Source: CAIWHR01 sp039915505 (GTDB taxonomy: Bacteria > Pseudomonadota > Gammaproteobacteria > Burkholderiales > Casimicrobiaceae). Taken from it: a DNA stretch of 64,000 nt. This document shows positions 25,741 to 34,418 of this stretch, piece by piece. A program made the translations under genes and the position numbers. The stretch spans positions 34,247-98,246 of the forward strand of contig JBDSND010000145.1 of the NCBI GenBank assembly GCA_039915505.1, written 5' to 3'. Every line of letters begins with the position of its first letter. Within the stretch, counting starts at the first letter, position 1. The notes beneath the pieces are model-generated. The model was not told the origin of the DNA. It did not search any database and saw only the letters and a program-made list of their open reading frames with translations.

Positions 25741-26159
25741 GGCTGGAGAGACAGGGCAAACACCGCGTGTGACCGGCGGTCTGCAGGGGAGATGGGCCCA
25801 ACGGCATTACGCCGTCGTCGCGACGCCTCCGCGGGCGACATTATTGCCTACACCGCCGCATCGGGCGGAAACGGCCTTGCTATCGCGGTGTTGGCGCCAT
25901 AGGGGTCCGGCGTCCACGCCTGCGGCGCGACGCTGCATCCCGCAGGGCCCATGCGGCCCGACGACTGCCGCAATCCCCAAGGTTCGAGGGCTGGCATCTT
26001 TAAGCAAGCTTGTGCCGGAGGCAAGCACGCGGCGCGGCCCCGCAAGTATCCTAACCGTGGGGTGACCTGGCCGGCGATGCTCGTGCCGTCGCCTCGCCAG
26101 CGACCTGCGAGCACGGCCATCGGTGCCCGGCCGATGCGACGGATCACGGATCGCACGGA
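25741..26159. other. Intergenic region between cysS and the GNAT gene
   Basis: About 419 bp with no convincing protein. It contains a GCTTG-loop-CAAGC hairpin (about 26010-26030) and GC-rich inverted segments at 25930-25975. It does not match T-box or 6S RNA features I could check by eye. An unrecognised small RNA is possible; evidence is weak. Confidence 0.4.
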
Positions 26160-26170
26160 TCACACGGATC
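26139..26170. repeat. Short tandem repeat across the GNAT stop codon
   Basis: On the minus strand, 8-9-bp units GATCCGTG(T/C) occur about three and a half times. The TGA stop of the acetyltransferase gene lies inside the array, so slippage would change its C-terminus. Confidence 0.6.
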
Positions 26171-26663
26171 GCGTCATGACGTAATCATCCATGACAAAAC
26201 CGTCACCGATATCGACGAGCACCGACTCGCGGACCACGAAGCCAACGCGGCGATAGGCCGCCTGGGCGCCGGTGTTGTGCTTGTTGACGTTCAGCACCAC
26301 CGCGTTTGCACCAACGTCGCGCGCATGACCGACGACGCGCTCGACCAAGGCGCGACCGACGCCGGCGCGCTGATGGAGGACATCCACGTAGAGCTTGTCG
26401 AGCTTGACCGCCGAGCGGTCATCCAACGTCATCCACGCTGCGAAGCCCAGCAGCCCGGTGTCGGATTCGGCAAGATCGATCCCGCCGTCCGGCGAGTCGA
26501 CCAAGCGCTGCAGCGCGTCGTTCGCATAGCCGCGTGCCAGCATGTAAGCGATCTGCTCCGTGCTAATGATGGCCGGATAATGGGCGTACCAAACGGCCTC
26601 GGCCAGGTTCTGCACCGCGGGGATGCCGGCCGCGTCGGCGGCGCGTAGCGTGAAGCCGGGCAT
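26160..26663 (-). CDS. GNAT-family N-acetyltransferase
   Basis: 167 aa from ATG 26663 (MPGFTLRAAD). The GNAT core shows KLDKLYVDVLHQRAGVGRAL, with the acetyl-CoA pyrophosphate motif Q/RxxGxG/A (QRAGVG), and the later VLNVNKHNTGAQAAYRRVGF typical of motif B. The substrate is unknown. It ends in a short tandem repeat. Divergent from the arn operon across 168 bp, where no good -35/-10 pair was found. Confidence 0.88.
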   Translation of the reverse strand: MPGFTLRAADAAGIPAVQNLAEAVWYAHYPAIISTEQIAYMLARGYANDALQRLVDSPDGGIDLAESDTGLLGFAAWMTLDDRSAVKLDKLYVDVLHQRAGVGRALVERVVGHARDVGANAVVLNVNKHNTGAQAAYRRVGFVVRESVLVDIGDGFVMDDYVMTRSV

Positions 26664-26831
26664 GGGTGGCGACGCGGACGACCGCGTGGAGAGGGCAGAA
26701 GGAAGTGCCAACCCGATAGGGGGGGCCGGAGGAAGGGCCGAGCCGATTAGGCTAGCACGTCGTCGGGGCCGTCCACCCGTTAGAATTGCCGCCTGGCATT
26801 GCACGTCGCGTGCGGTGCGCCCGGCCTTCGC

Positions 26832-28541
26832 ATGCCCTCCGACTCCGCCTCGTACCTTCCCCACCGCGCCATTCTGTTCGTGCTCGCCGCGCTGGTCGGT
26901 GCCCTCTGGTTCGCCAATGTCGAGCACCGTGTGCTGCAGCACCCCGACGAAGGCCGCTACGCCGAGATCGCCCGGGAAATGGCGGCAACGGGCGACTGGC
27001 TCACGCCGCGCTTGAACGGGCTCAAGTACTTCGAGAAGCCGCCGCTGCAATACTGGTTGACCGCGGCAACGTTCGACGCCTTCGGTGTGCACGCCTGGAG
27101 TGCGCGGCTGTGGCCGGTGCTGGCGGGCTTGATCGCCGTCGGTGCCATCGGCGTCGCCGGATTGCTGCTCGGCGGTGCCGCGCTGGGGGTCACGGCTGCC
27201 CTGGTGCTGGCCGGCACCCTCTGGCAGGTGGCTCTCTCGCAGATCATCACCCTCGATGCATTGCTTTCGGGCCTGCTGGCGGTGGGCTTCGCCGCGTTCG
27301 TCATCGCCCAGCGCGCCGAAGCGACGCCGGTCGCCAGGCGTCACTGGATGTGGCTCGCCTGGGCCGCTATGGCCGGTGCCAGCCTGACCAAGGGGCTCAT
27401 CGGCGTCGTCATTCCCGCCGGGGCCCTGGTGCTCTATAGCCTCGCGGCCCGCGATTTCGGGTTGTGGCGGCGGCTGTCGATCAGCAGCGGGATGCTCGTG
27501 TATCTCGCGGTCGCCGCACCCTGGTTCGTGGCGGTTTCGTTGGCGAATCCGGAGTTCGCGTCGTTCTTCTTCGTGCACGAGCACTTCCAGCGCTTCCTCA
27601 CGACCGAGCATCGGCGCACCGGCAGTCTCTGGTACTTCGTACCGCTTTTCATCGCCGGGGTAATCCCGTGGATCGCCGTGCTGCTGTGGAGCCTGCCGCG
27701 GGCTTGGCGCGAAGGCACACCCAACGGCCTCGGCTTCTCCTGGCAGCGATTCGCCCTGGTGTGGGCGGGCTTCGTGTTGGTGTTCTTCAGCGTGTCGGGG
27801 TCGAAGCTTCCGTCTTACATCCTCCCCATGTTTCCGCCGCTCGCGCTGGTCCTGGGCTGGGTGCTATTGCGGCTCGACGCGCGCACGCTGGCGCGGTTGA
27901 CGCTGCCGATGGCCGCGGCGGCGATCGTGCTGGCGCTCGCCGCGTGGTTTGCGTACCCCCGTCTGGCGGCCCCGTTCGCGGATGACCGCCAGCCAGTCGA
28001 CGCATTATTGGCGTTCGGGACCTGGGTCAAGCTCGCCCTGACGGCCGCAGCGGTCGGCGGGATCATCGCCCTGGCCGCCTTCCACCGATCCTCGGCGCGT
28101 GCCCGATTCACCGGGATCGCAGCGCTCGCCGTCGCCACCCTCGCGACCACCCAGCTCGTGGTGGGCGGGCTCGACAGTTTTCGCCTGACCCGCTCGGCCT
28201 ACGATATTCTCCAGCAGGCCGAGGCTCGCGTGACCGCCGGTCCGGCGCTCGATTCACCTGCGGTGCCCTTTTTCCAGGTGCGCATGTACGACCAGACGAT
28301 TCCCTTCTACCTTCGCCGCACGACCACCGTGGTGGAGTTCGCGGACGAGTTGGCACTGGGGGTCAAGGCCGAGCCGGATCGGGCCATCGCCACGGTGGAC
28401 AACTGGATTACGGTGTGGAGCGCGCTTGCCGATGGCTATGCCGTCGTGCCGCCAGCCGATCTGGCTGCACTTGCGGCACGAGGTGTGCCGATGCGCGTCC
28501 TCGCCGAGGACACGCGCCGTGCGATCGTGAGCCGCCGATGA
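26832..28541 (+). CDS. arnT: ArnT-type lipid A aminoarabinose transferase (GT83)
   Basis: Integral membrane glycosyltransferase moving 4-amino-4-deoxy-L-arabinose from undecaprenyl phosphate to lipid A on the periplasmic side. 569 aa with about 12 hydrophobic segments. The first periplasmic loop has the acidic motif QHPDEGRYAEIAREM, followed by LNGLKYFEKPPLQYW, both characteristic. The ATG at 26832 gives a short N-terminus before helix 1. It overlaps the next gene by 4 bp and heads an arn gene set. Confidence 0.9.
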   Translation: MPSDSASYLPHRAILFVLAALVGALWFANVEHRVLQHPDEGRYAEIAREMAATGDWLTPRLNGLKYFEKPPLQYWLTAATFDAFGVHAWSARLWPVLAGLIAVGAIGVAGLLLGGAALGVTAALVLAGTLWQVALSQIITLDALLSGLLAVGFAAFVIAQRAEATPVARRHWMWLAWAAMAGASLTKGLIGVVIPAGALVLYSLAARDFGLWRRLSISSGMLVYLAVAAPWFVAVSLANPEFASFFFVHEHFQRFLTTEHRRTGSLWYFVPLFIAGVIPWIAVLLWSLPRAWREGTPNGLGFSWQRFALVWAGFVLVFFSVSGSKLPSYILPMFPPLALVLGWVLLRLDARTLARLTLPMAAAAIVLALAAWFAYPRLAAPFADDRQPVDALLAFGTWVKLALTAAAVGGIIALAAFHRSSARARFTGIAALAVATLATTQLVVGGLDSFRLTRSAYDILQQAEARVTAGPALDSPAVPFFQVRMYDQTIPFYLRRTTTVVEFADELALGVKAEPDRAIATVDNWITVWSALADGYAVVPPADLAALAARGVPMRVLAEDTRRAIVSRR

Positions 28542-28912
28542 CCGCGGCGGCCTTGGGATACCTGATGATTGGGGTGCTGCTCAACGCCGCAGCCCAGCTG
28601 CTGCTGAAAGCGGGCACCAACGCCACCGGCGTGCTCTCCTTCACCGACAGCGCACCGCTCGATCTCGCCTGGAAGATGGCCACCCAGATTCATTTCGTGC
28701 TGGGCATTGCGTGCTACGCCGTCTCGGTGGTGGTGTGGATTTTCGGGCTGTCTCGCGTGCCGGTGTCGGTGGCCTATCCGCTCCTGTCCGTGGGTTACGT
28801 CGTCAATGCGATCGCAGCGCATTACCTGCTTGGCGAGGCGGTCACGCTCAGCCGCTGGCTCGGCATCGGCCTGATCATCGCCGGGGTCTATCTCGTGGCC
28901 CGCAGCGCATGA
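28538..28912 (+). CDS. SMR/EamA-type small membrane protein, ArnE/ArnF-like flippase
   Basis: 124 aa with four transmembrane helices in the small-multidrug-resistance fold. LNAAAQLLLKAGTNA and VPVSVAYPLLSVGYVVNAIA are typical. Position between arnT and arnB implies flipping of undecaprenyl-phosphate-aminoarabinose. Enterics use an ArnE/ArnF heterodimer; only one gene is seen here, so it may act as a homodimer. ATG 28538 overlaps the arnT stop (ATGA). Confidence 0.85.
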   Translation: MTAAALGYLMIGVLLNAAAQLLLKAGTNATGVLSFTDSAPLDLAWKMATQIHFVLGIACYAVSVVVWIFGLSRVPVSVAYPLLSVGYVVNAIAAHYLLGEAVTLSRWLGIGLIIAGVYLVARSA

Positions 28913-29002
28913 GCGGCCGCCTCTTTCGTCTCGACCACGCGTCCCGCCCGGGCCGGTAACGACGTCCCAGTCTGATCACACTCCGTCTGCCCTGACCTTT
29001 CG

Positions 29003-30148
29003 ATGAGCTCCCCGCCCTACCTGCCATTCGCCCGTCCCTCCCTTGACGACGACACCATCAATGGGGTCGGCGACGTGCTCCGCTCGGGCTGGATCACCAG
29101 TGGTCCCCAGGTCAAGGCCTTCGAAGCCGCATTGGCGGCCTACCACGGCGGTCGCCCGACGCGGGTCGTGTCGTCGGCGACGGCCGCGCTGGAAGTCGCG
29201 TTGCAGCTTTGCGGGATCGGCCCCGGCGACGAGGTCATCACGCCGGCCCAAACGTTCTTTGCCGCACCCAACATGATCCTCAAGGTCGGGGCAACGCCGG
29301 TGTTCGTCGATGTCGAGCCGGGTACGCGCAACCTCGACCTGGCCGCCGCAGCGGCGCGGATCACGCCGCGCACCCGGGCCATCATGCCCACCCACTTCGC
29401 CGGCCTGCCGGTGGACATGGATGCGCTCTATGCCCTGGCGCAGCGACACGGCTTGCGTGTCATCGAGGATGCGGCGCTGGCGATCGGCTCGACCTGGCGC
29501 GGCAAGCGCATTGGCAGCTTCGGCGATATCTGTGTCTTCAGCTTCCACCCCAACAAGAACATCACCAGCATCGAAGGCGGTGCGCTGGTGGTCGGCTCGG
29601 AGGAGGAAGCCCACCGCATCGAGACACTGCGCTTCCACGGCATCGAGCGCCTGCCCGACGGCACGCGCGACTGTCTCGTCCCGAGTGGCAAGTTCAACCT
29701 GCCCGACGTCAATGCCCGGATCGGCATCGCCCAGCTCGCCAGGCTGGACGCCTTCAACGCCCGCCGCCGCGCACTCGTCGATCATTACTTCGCACGCTGG
29801 CACACCGATCCGGCCTGCGAGCTCCCGCATCGCGGCCGCGCCGGCGAAGCCGCGGGCCATAGCTGGAACATGTTCGCGCCGCTGCTGCCGCTCGATCGAC
29901 TGCGCTTGGATCGCCACGCTATCCGCGCCGAACTGGACGCACGCGGCATCGGCACCGGGGTCTCCTACGAGGCGGCCCACCTCACCACGGCCTGCCGCCA
30001 TCTCGGCTATCGGCCCGGCGACCTGCCGGAGACCGAGCGCATCGCCGCCAGCACGGTAACCTTGCCGCTCTTTCCGACGATGGACGAGTCCGATGTCGAG
30101 CGCGTCGCCACAACCTGCGCGGAGGTCATCGGTGCCGCCCGGCGTTAG
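29003..30148 (+). CDS. arnB: UDP-4-amino-4-deoxy-L-arabinose aminotransferase-like (DegT/DnrJ/EryC1/StrS)
   Basis: PLP-dependent sugar aminotransferase. 381 aa. N-terminal FARPSLDDDTINGVGDVLRS and GWITSGPQVKAFE are family standards. The PLP-binding Asp region is VIEDAALAIGSTWRG and the Schiff-base Lys is in FSFHPNKNITSIEGG. In this pathway it would convert UDP-4-keto-pentose to UDP-L-Ara4N using glutamate. Specificity is inferred from the neighbours. Confidence 0.92.
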   Translation: MSSPPYLPFARPSLDDDTINGVGDVLRSGWITSGPQVKAFEAALAAYHGGRPTRVVSSATAALEVALQLCGIGPGDEVITPAQTFFAAPNMILKVGATPVFVDVEPGTRNLDLAAAAARITPRTRAIMPTHFAGLPVDMDALYALAQRHGLRVIEDAALAIGSTWRGKRIGSFGDICVFSFHPNKNITSIEGGALVVGSEEEAHRIETLRFHGIERLPDGTRDCLVPSGKFNLPDVNARIGIAQLARLDAFNARRRALVDHYFARWHTDPACELPHRGRAGEAAGHSWNMFAPLLPLDRLRLDRHAIRAELDARGIGTGVSYEAAHLTTACRHLGYRPGDLPETERIAASTVTLPLFPTMDESDVERVATTCAEVIGAARR

Positions 30149-30161
30149 CGAGTCTCCGCCC

Positions 30162-31166
30162 ATGCAGCTACCGCAGCTGTCGGTGGTCGTCCCGGTCTAC
30201 AACGAGGAAGCGGGCCTGCCCGCCCTGTTCGACCGGCTCTACCCGGCGCTCGATGCCATCGGCGCGCCCTACGAGATCATCTTCGTCAACGACGGCAGCC
30301 GCGACCGCTCGGCAGCGGTGCTGCGCGAGCAGTTCCAGCGCCGTCCCGACGTCACCCGGGTGGTGCTCTTCAACGCCAACTATGGGCAGCACCTCGCGAT
30401 CATCGCCGGCTTCGAGCGCTGCCGGGGTGAGCGCATCGTCACACTGGACGCCGACCTGCAGAACCCGCCCGAGGAGATCGGCAAGCTGCTGGCGGCAATG
30501 GATGCCGGCCACGACTACGTGGGAGGGGTCCGCCTGTTGCGCGAGGACTCCTGGTGGCGACGCCTGGCGTCGCGCCTGATGAACCGGTTGCGCGAGCGGA
30601 CCACCCGTATCCGCATGACCGACCAGGGCTGCATGCTGCGCGCCTACAGCCGCGACATCGTCGAGGCCGTGGCGGCGAGCCGCGAGGTGAGCACGTTCAT
30701 CCCCGCGCTCGCCTTTACGTTCGCGAATCGCCCTACCGAGGTCGAGGTCGCGCACGAAGAGCGCGCGGCCGGGGAGTCGAAGTACTCGCTCTACAAGCTC
30801 ATCCGGCTCAACTTCGATCTCGTCACCGGTTTCTCGCTCGTTCCCTTGCAGCTCTTCTCGATGTTCGGCATGGCGGTGTCGGCCGTCGCGCTGGTCCTCT
30901 ACATCGCGGTGATGCTCTACCGATTGTTCTTTGCCGAGTGGCAGGGCGCGCTCAACGTGATCTGGGACCGCGACATCCTGGCGTTCTTCCTCATCGGCAT
31001 GGTGCTCTTCGGACTGGGCCTCGTCGGCGAGTACGTCGGGCGGATCTATCAGCAAGTGCGCGAACGCCCCCGCTTCACGATCCGCGCCGTGCTGGAGCAG
31101 CTACCGGAGGATACGAGCGTGCCGGTTGCTACGCGACCTCCGGTCTCGCAGGAAATGCGCCGCTGA
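30162..31166 (+). CDS. arnC: Undecaprenyl-phosphate Ara4FN transferase-like GT2
   Basis: 334 aa. The GT-A domain is SVVVPVYNEEAGLPALFDRL with DxD-type DADLQNPPEEI. Two C-terminal membrane helices lie at about 233-258 and 268-292. The family motif DQGCMLRAYSRDIVEA is present. Expected to load Ara4-formyl-N onto undecaprenyl phosphate at the inner membrane. ATG 30162 starts 13 bp after arnB. Good length match to ArnC. Confidence 0.92.
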   Translation: MQLPQLSVVVPVYNEEAGLPALFDRLYPALDAIGAPYEIIFVNDGSRDRSAAVLREQFQRRPDVTRVVLFNANYGQHLAIIAGFERCRGERIVTLDADLQNPPEEIGKLLAAMDAGHDYVGGVRLLREDSWWRRLASRLMNRLRERTTRIRMTDQGCMLRAYSRDIVEAVAASREVSTFIPALAFTFANRPTEVEVAHEERAAGESKYSLYKLIRLNFDLVTGFSLVPLQLFSMFGMAVSAVALVLYIAVMLYRLFFAEWQGALNVIWDRDILAFFLIGMVLFGLGLVGEYVGRIYQQVRERPRFTIRAVLEQLPEDTSVPVATRPPVSQEMRR

Positions 31167-31172
31167 CGGCGC

Positions 31173-33320
31173 ATGCCGTGCGCCGCGATGGTCGTGGTTG
31201 AAGCAGACATCCTGGACGCCGTGAACCGGGCCTTGCGCAGCCCTGAGGAGGCCGCGCTGGCGGAGGCACGGCAACGGCTCGCAGCCGCGGCCGCGCCGAT
31301 CGGCGCCCTGCAAGCGCTGGACGGCGAGATCCTGCGGCGTCGGGGTGCAATCCAGCAAGCGGCCATCCTGCTCGAGCAGGCGATCGCCGCCCTGCCCGAG
31401 CTCCATGCGGCCTACCACGCGGCAGCATTGGCCGCAGTGGCGGCAGGCAAGGGGGAGCGCGCCCGCGCGATATGGCTCGCGCTGCTGCAGCGCGACGGCG
31501 ACGATCCCATCGCCCGCTACCAGATCGGACTGACTTTGCACGACGCCGGCGCGCTCGGCGAGGCGGCGCACTGGTACGACGAGCAGGTGAGGCGCCGACC
31601 TGACTTCCTGCCCGCCTGGTACAACCTCGGCCTCGCGGCGCTTGCGCTCCGCGACGCGCCGCGCGCGTGGGCGGCGTTCGAGGTGGTGACGGCCGGCGAC
31701 CCACGGCACCGCAAGGGCTGGATCGCACTCGGCAAGGCGCGCCACGCCGACGGTGATGCGCACCGGGCGGTCGACGCGTGGCTTGCCGCGGATCGCCTCC
31801 CTGGACAGGACGCCGAGCCGCTGACGCTTGCCGCGGCGGCGCTGGTCGAGCTGCACGAACTGCCTGCAGCGGTCGATCTGCTCGACCGCGCCATCGCCAT
31901 CGAGCCACGCAATGTCCGGCTCCTCTGGGCGCGCGGTTCTCACCTCAGCAATCTCGGCCAGCACGCCGCGGCGCTTACGGACTTCCGCGCCGCGTTGGCG
32001 CTCGACCCTGACGATTGGCGCGGCGAGAGCCGCCTCCTGCTCGAGTTGCACTACGACGACGCGCTGGTCGCGCCGGCCGCGTTGGCGGCGGCCCACCATG
32101 CGTGGAGTGCCCGACACTTGCACCGCGTCGTGCGTTACGCGCCTGCAGTTTCGACGCTTCCCGAAGCGACGACGCGCACCGCCGGCGCTACCCGCGCTGC
32201 CGCCGCGGTGCGCCTGCGCATCGGCTATCTGTCCCCACGCTTCGGTGCAGGTCCGCTCGCCAACCTGTTCATGCCCGTGCTCGCCGCCCGCGACCGCCAC
32301 GCCACCCACGTCACGCTGTATTCCGCATGGGCTCATCACGATCCCCTCGCCGCACGCATGCGCGCCGCGGCCGACGCCTGGCGCGAGTTGCCACTCGATG
32401 ACGACGCCGCGGCCGCGCTGATCGCCGCCGACCACCTCGATGTCCTGATCGACCTGGCCGGTCACGCGCCCGGTCATCGCCTGCATGTCCTTGCACGCAA
32501 GCCGGCGCCCGTGCAGGTGAGCTGGCTCGATTACTTCGATACGACCGGCGTCGACGCGGTCGACTACCTCCTCTCCGATCCGGTGCACACGCCGGCGAGC
32601 GACGCCTCGCGCTTTTGCGAACGGCTAGTGCTGCTGCCGGGCTGCCGATTCGTCTATGCCCCAGTCGTGGAGGCACCGCCATCCCCCGCCCCGCGCGTGC
32701 GCAACGGTCATGTCACCTTCGGCTCGTTCAACCGCCACGCCAAGATCACGCCGGCCATGCTCGATGCGTGGCGAGCCATCCTTGAGCGCGTCCCCGACGC
32801 GCGTCTGCGCTTGCGCTCCTCTGCCTACCGAGGCCCGGGTACCGTACGCTGGACACGCGAGCGATGGCAGTCCATGGGCCTGCCGATCGAGCGGATCCAC
32901 TTCGAGCCTTACGTGCCGCTGGAGGACGCCATTCGTGCCTACGAGCAGATTGACGTCGCCCTGGATACCGCCCCCTACAACGGCGGCATCACCACATGTG
33001 ACGCCCTGGCCGCCGGCGTGCCGGTCGTCACGACCCTCGGCGATCGGATGATTGCCCGCCAGAGCGCCGCCCTCCTGCAAGCCGCGGGTCGTCCGGAGTG
33101 GATTGCCGCAACGCTGGAGGGCTACGTGAACCTCGCCGTCGACCTCGCGCAAAGTCCGCAGCTGCCCGCGATTCGCGCGGCGCTGCTCGCCGACCTGCCG
33201 TGCTCACCGCTGATGGACGTCGTGCGCTTCACCAAGACGTTCGAGCATGCGCTGCGAACCCTGGCGACGCTGGGCCCCCGCACCGGGTCGGCCGCGCCGC
33301 CGCTGGTCATCGCGCCATGA
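31173..33320 (+). CDS. TPR protein with O-GlcNAc transferase-like (GT41) C-terminal domain
   Basis: 715 aa. Residues about 20-300 form TPR-like helical repeats (LLEQAIAALPELHAAYHAAA, RPDFLPAWYNLGLAAL, LDRAIAIEPRNVRLLWARG). Residues about 350-700 are the GT41/SPINDLY domain: RLRIGYLSPRFGAG, VDYLLSDPVHTP, VTFGSFNRHAKITPAML and LDTAPYNGGITTCDALAAGV. It lies 6 bp after arnC and overlaps the next arn gene by 4 bp, so it is inside the arn operon, where no such gene is normally found. It probably glycosylates a protein target, but target and donor sugar are unknown. Confidence 0.9.
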   Translation: MPCAAMVVVEADILDAVNRALRSPEEAALAEARQRLAAAAAPIGALQALDGEILRRRGAIQQAAILLEQAIAALPELHAAYHAAALAAVAAGKGERARAIWLALLQRDGDDPIARYQIGLTLHDAGALGEAAHWYDEQVRRRPDFLPAWYNLGLAALALRDAPRAWAAFEVVTAGDPRHRKGWIALGKARHADGDAHRAVDAWLAADRLPGQDAEPLTLAAAALVELHELPAAVDLLDRAIAIEPRNVRLLWARGSHLSNLGQHAAALTDFRAALALDPDDWRGESRLLLELHYDDALVAPAALAAAHHAWSARHLHRVVRYAPAVSTLPEATTRTAGATRAAAAVRLRIGYLSPRFGAGPLANLFMPVLAARDRHATHVTLYSAWAHHDPLAARMRAAADAWRELPLDDDAAAALIAADHLDVLIDLAGHAPGHRLHVLARKPAPVQVSWLDYFDTTGVDAVDYLLSDPVHTPASDASRFCERLVLLPGCRFVYAPVVEAPPSPAPRVRNGHVTFGSFNRHAKITPAMLDAWRAILERVPDARLRLRSSAYRGPGTVRWTRERWQSMGLPIERIHFEPYVPLEDAIRAYEQIDVALDTAPYNGGITTCDALAAGVPVVTTLGDRMIARQSAALLQAAGRPEWIAATLEGYVNLAVDLAQSPQLPAIRAALLADLPCSPLMDVVRFTKTFEHALRTLATLGPRTGSAAPPLVIAP

Positions 33321-34273
33321 GCCCTGGCACGGCACCCTCGGCGGTGGTGTTCGCCTATCACAACGTCGGCGTACGCTGCCTGCGCGTCCTGCTCGCGCAC
33401 GGTATCGACGTGCGCACGGTGGTCACGCATCGCGACAACGCTGCCGAGACCATCTGGTTCGAATCGGTCGCCAGCGTCGCCGCGGATTACGGCATTCCGG
33501 TACTGACGCCGGACGATCCGAACGGCGCGAGCGTGTTGAGCCGGATCGCGGCGCGCAAGCCCGATTTCCTGTTCTCGTTCTACTACCGCAAGTTGCTCAA
33601 GGCGCCGCTGCTCACGCTGGCCGCGCGCGGCGCGCTCAACATGCACGGCTCGCTGCTGCCGCGCTACCGGGGGCGGGCGCCGGTCAACTGGGCGGTGCTC
33701 CATGGCGAGTGCGAAACCGGCGCGACCCTGCACTACATGACCGAAAAGCCCGACAACGGCGATATCGTCGCCCAGACCGCGGTGCCGATTCTTCCGGACG
33801 ATACCGCGCAGGAGGTGTTCGACAAGGTGACTCTCGCCGCCGAACTCGCGCTGCACGGCGTGCTACCGGCGCTGGTGGCGGGCACCGCCCCCCGACGGCC
33901 GCAGAACCTCGCCGATGGCGCCTATTTCGGCGGACGTCGTCCGGCGGACGGCTGCATCGACTGGCGGCAAGATGCGCAAGCCATTCACAACCTGGTTCGC
34001 GCCGTGGCACCGCCCTATCCCGGCGCATTCACCGCGATCGGACCGATGCAAGGCCGCATCCTGCGCACCCGAATCCTCGATCCGGGCTCGCCCCCGACGC
34101 TTGCCCCCACCCTGCAGACCGTTGGCGATCGTCTGGTCGCGCACTGCGGGGGTGGGGGCACCTTGCAAGTGCTGCGACTCGAGATCGAGGGCGCGCCGGT
34201 GACGGCGGCGGATTTTCGCGCCGACCTGGGCGCCGCTCCGGTGCTGCTGGGCGCAGCCAAGCTCGCCCTGTGA
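33317..34273 (+). CDS. arnA: UDP-Ara4N formyltransferase (stand-alone ArnA N-terminal domain)
   Basis: 318 aa. Folate-dependent formyltransferase fold: NMHGSLLPRYRGRAPVNWAV contains the Asn/His of the catalytic triad and the HGSLLP signature, and HYMTEKPDNGDIVAQ supplies the Asp. It corresponds to the N-terminal half of enteric ArnA, here a separate gene. ATG 33317 overlaps the TPR/OGT stop (ATGA). Confidence 0.9.
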   Translation: MSPGTAPSAVVFAYHNVGVRCLRVLLAHGIDVRTVVTHRDNAAETIWFESVASVAADYGIPVLTPDDPNGASVLSRIAARKPDFLFSFYYRKLLKAPLLTLAARGALNMHGSLLPRYRGRAPVNWAVLHGECETGATLHYMTEKPDNGDIVAQTAVPILPDDTAQEVFDKVTLAAELALHGVLPALVAGTAPRRPQNLADGAYFGGRRPADGCIDWRQDAQAIHNLVRAVAPPYPGAFTAIGPMQGRILRTRILDPGSPPTLAPTLQTVGDRLVAHCGGGGTLQVLRLEIEGAPVTAADFRADLGAAPVLLGAAKLAL

Positions 34274-34418
34274 GATCGTCGCAGCCACGCGCGCGCCAGC
34301 ACGTGGCACCGTCGTCGCGGCGCTGTCGAATGGCAACCCGGCGAGTCCGTATACTGTGCGCCTGCCCGCGCGGTGATGGCGCCATCCCCGCCCCCGCCGT
34401 ACCCCACTCGTCTCAGCC

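Noticed and set aside
25741..26159. T-box leader or 6S RNA near cysS
   Set aside because: No T-box motif or antiterminator, and the 6S closing stem and bubble could not be drawn; the gene downstream of 6S (ygfA) is absent.
34350..34355. TATACT as promoter of the ArnA decarboxylase gene
   Set aside because: No acceptable -35 at 16-18 bp; mentioned only in the gene entry.
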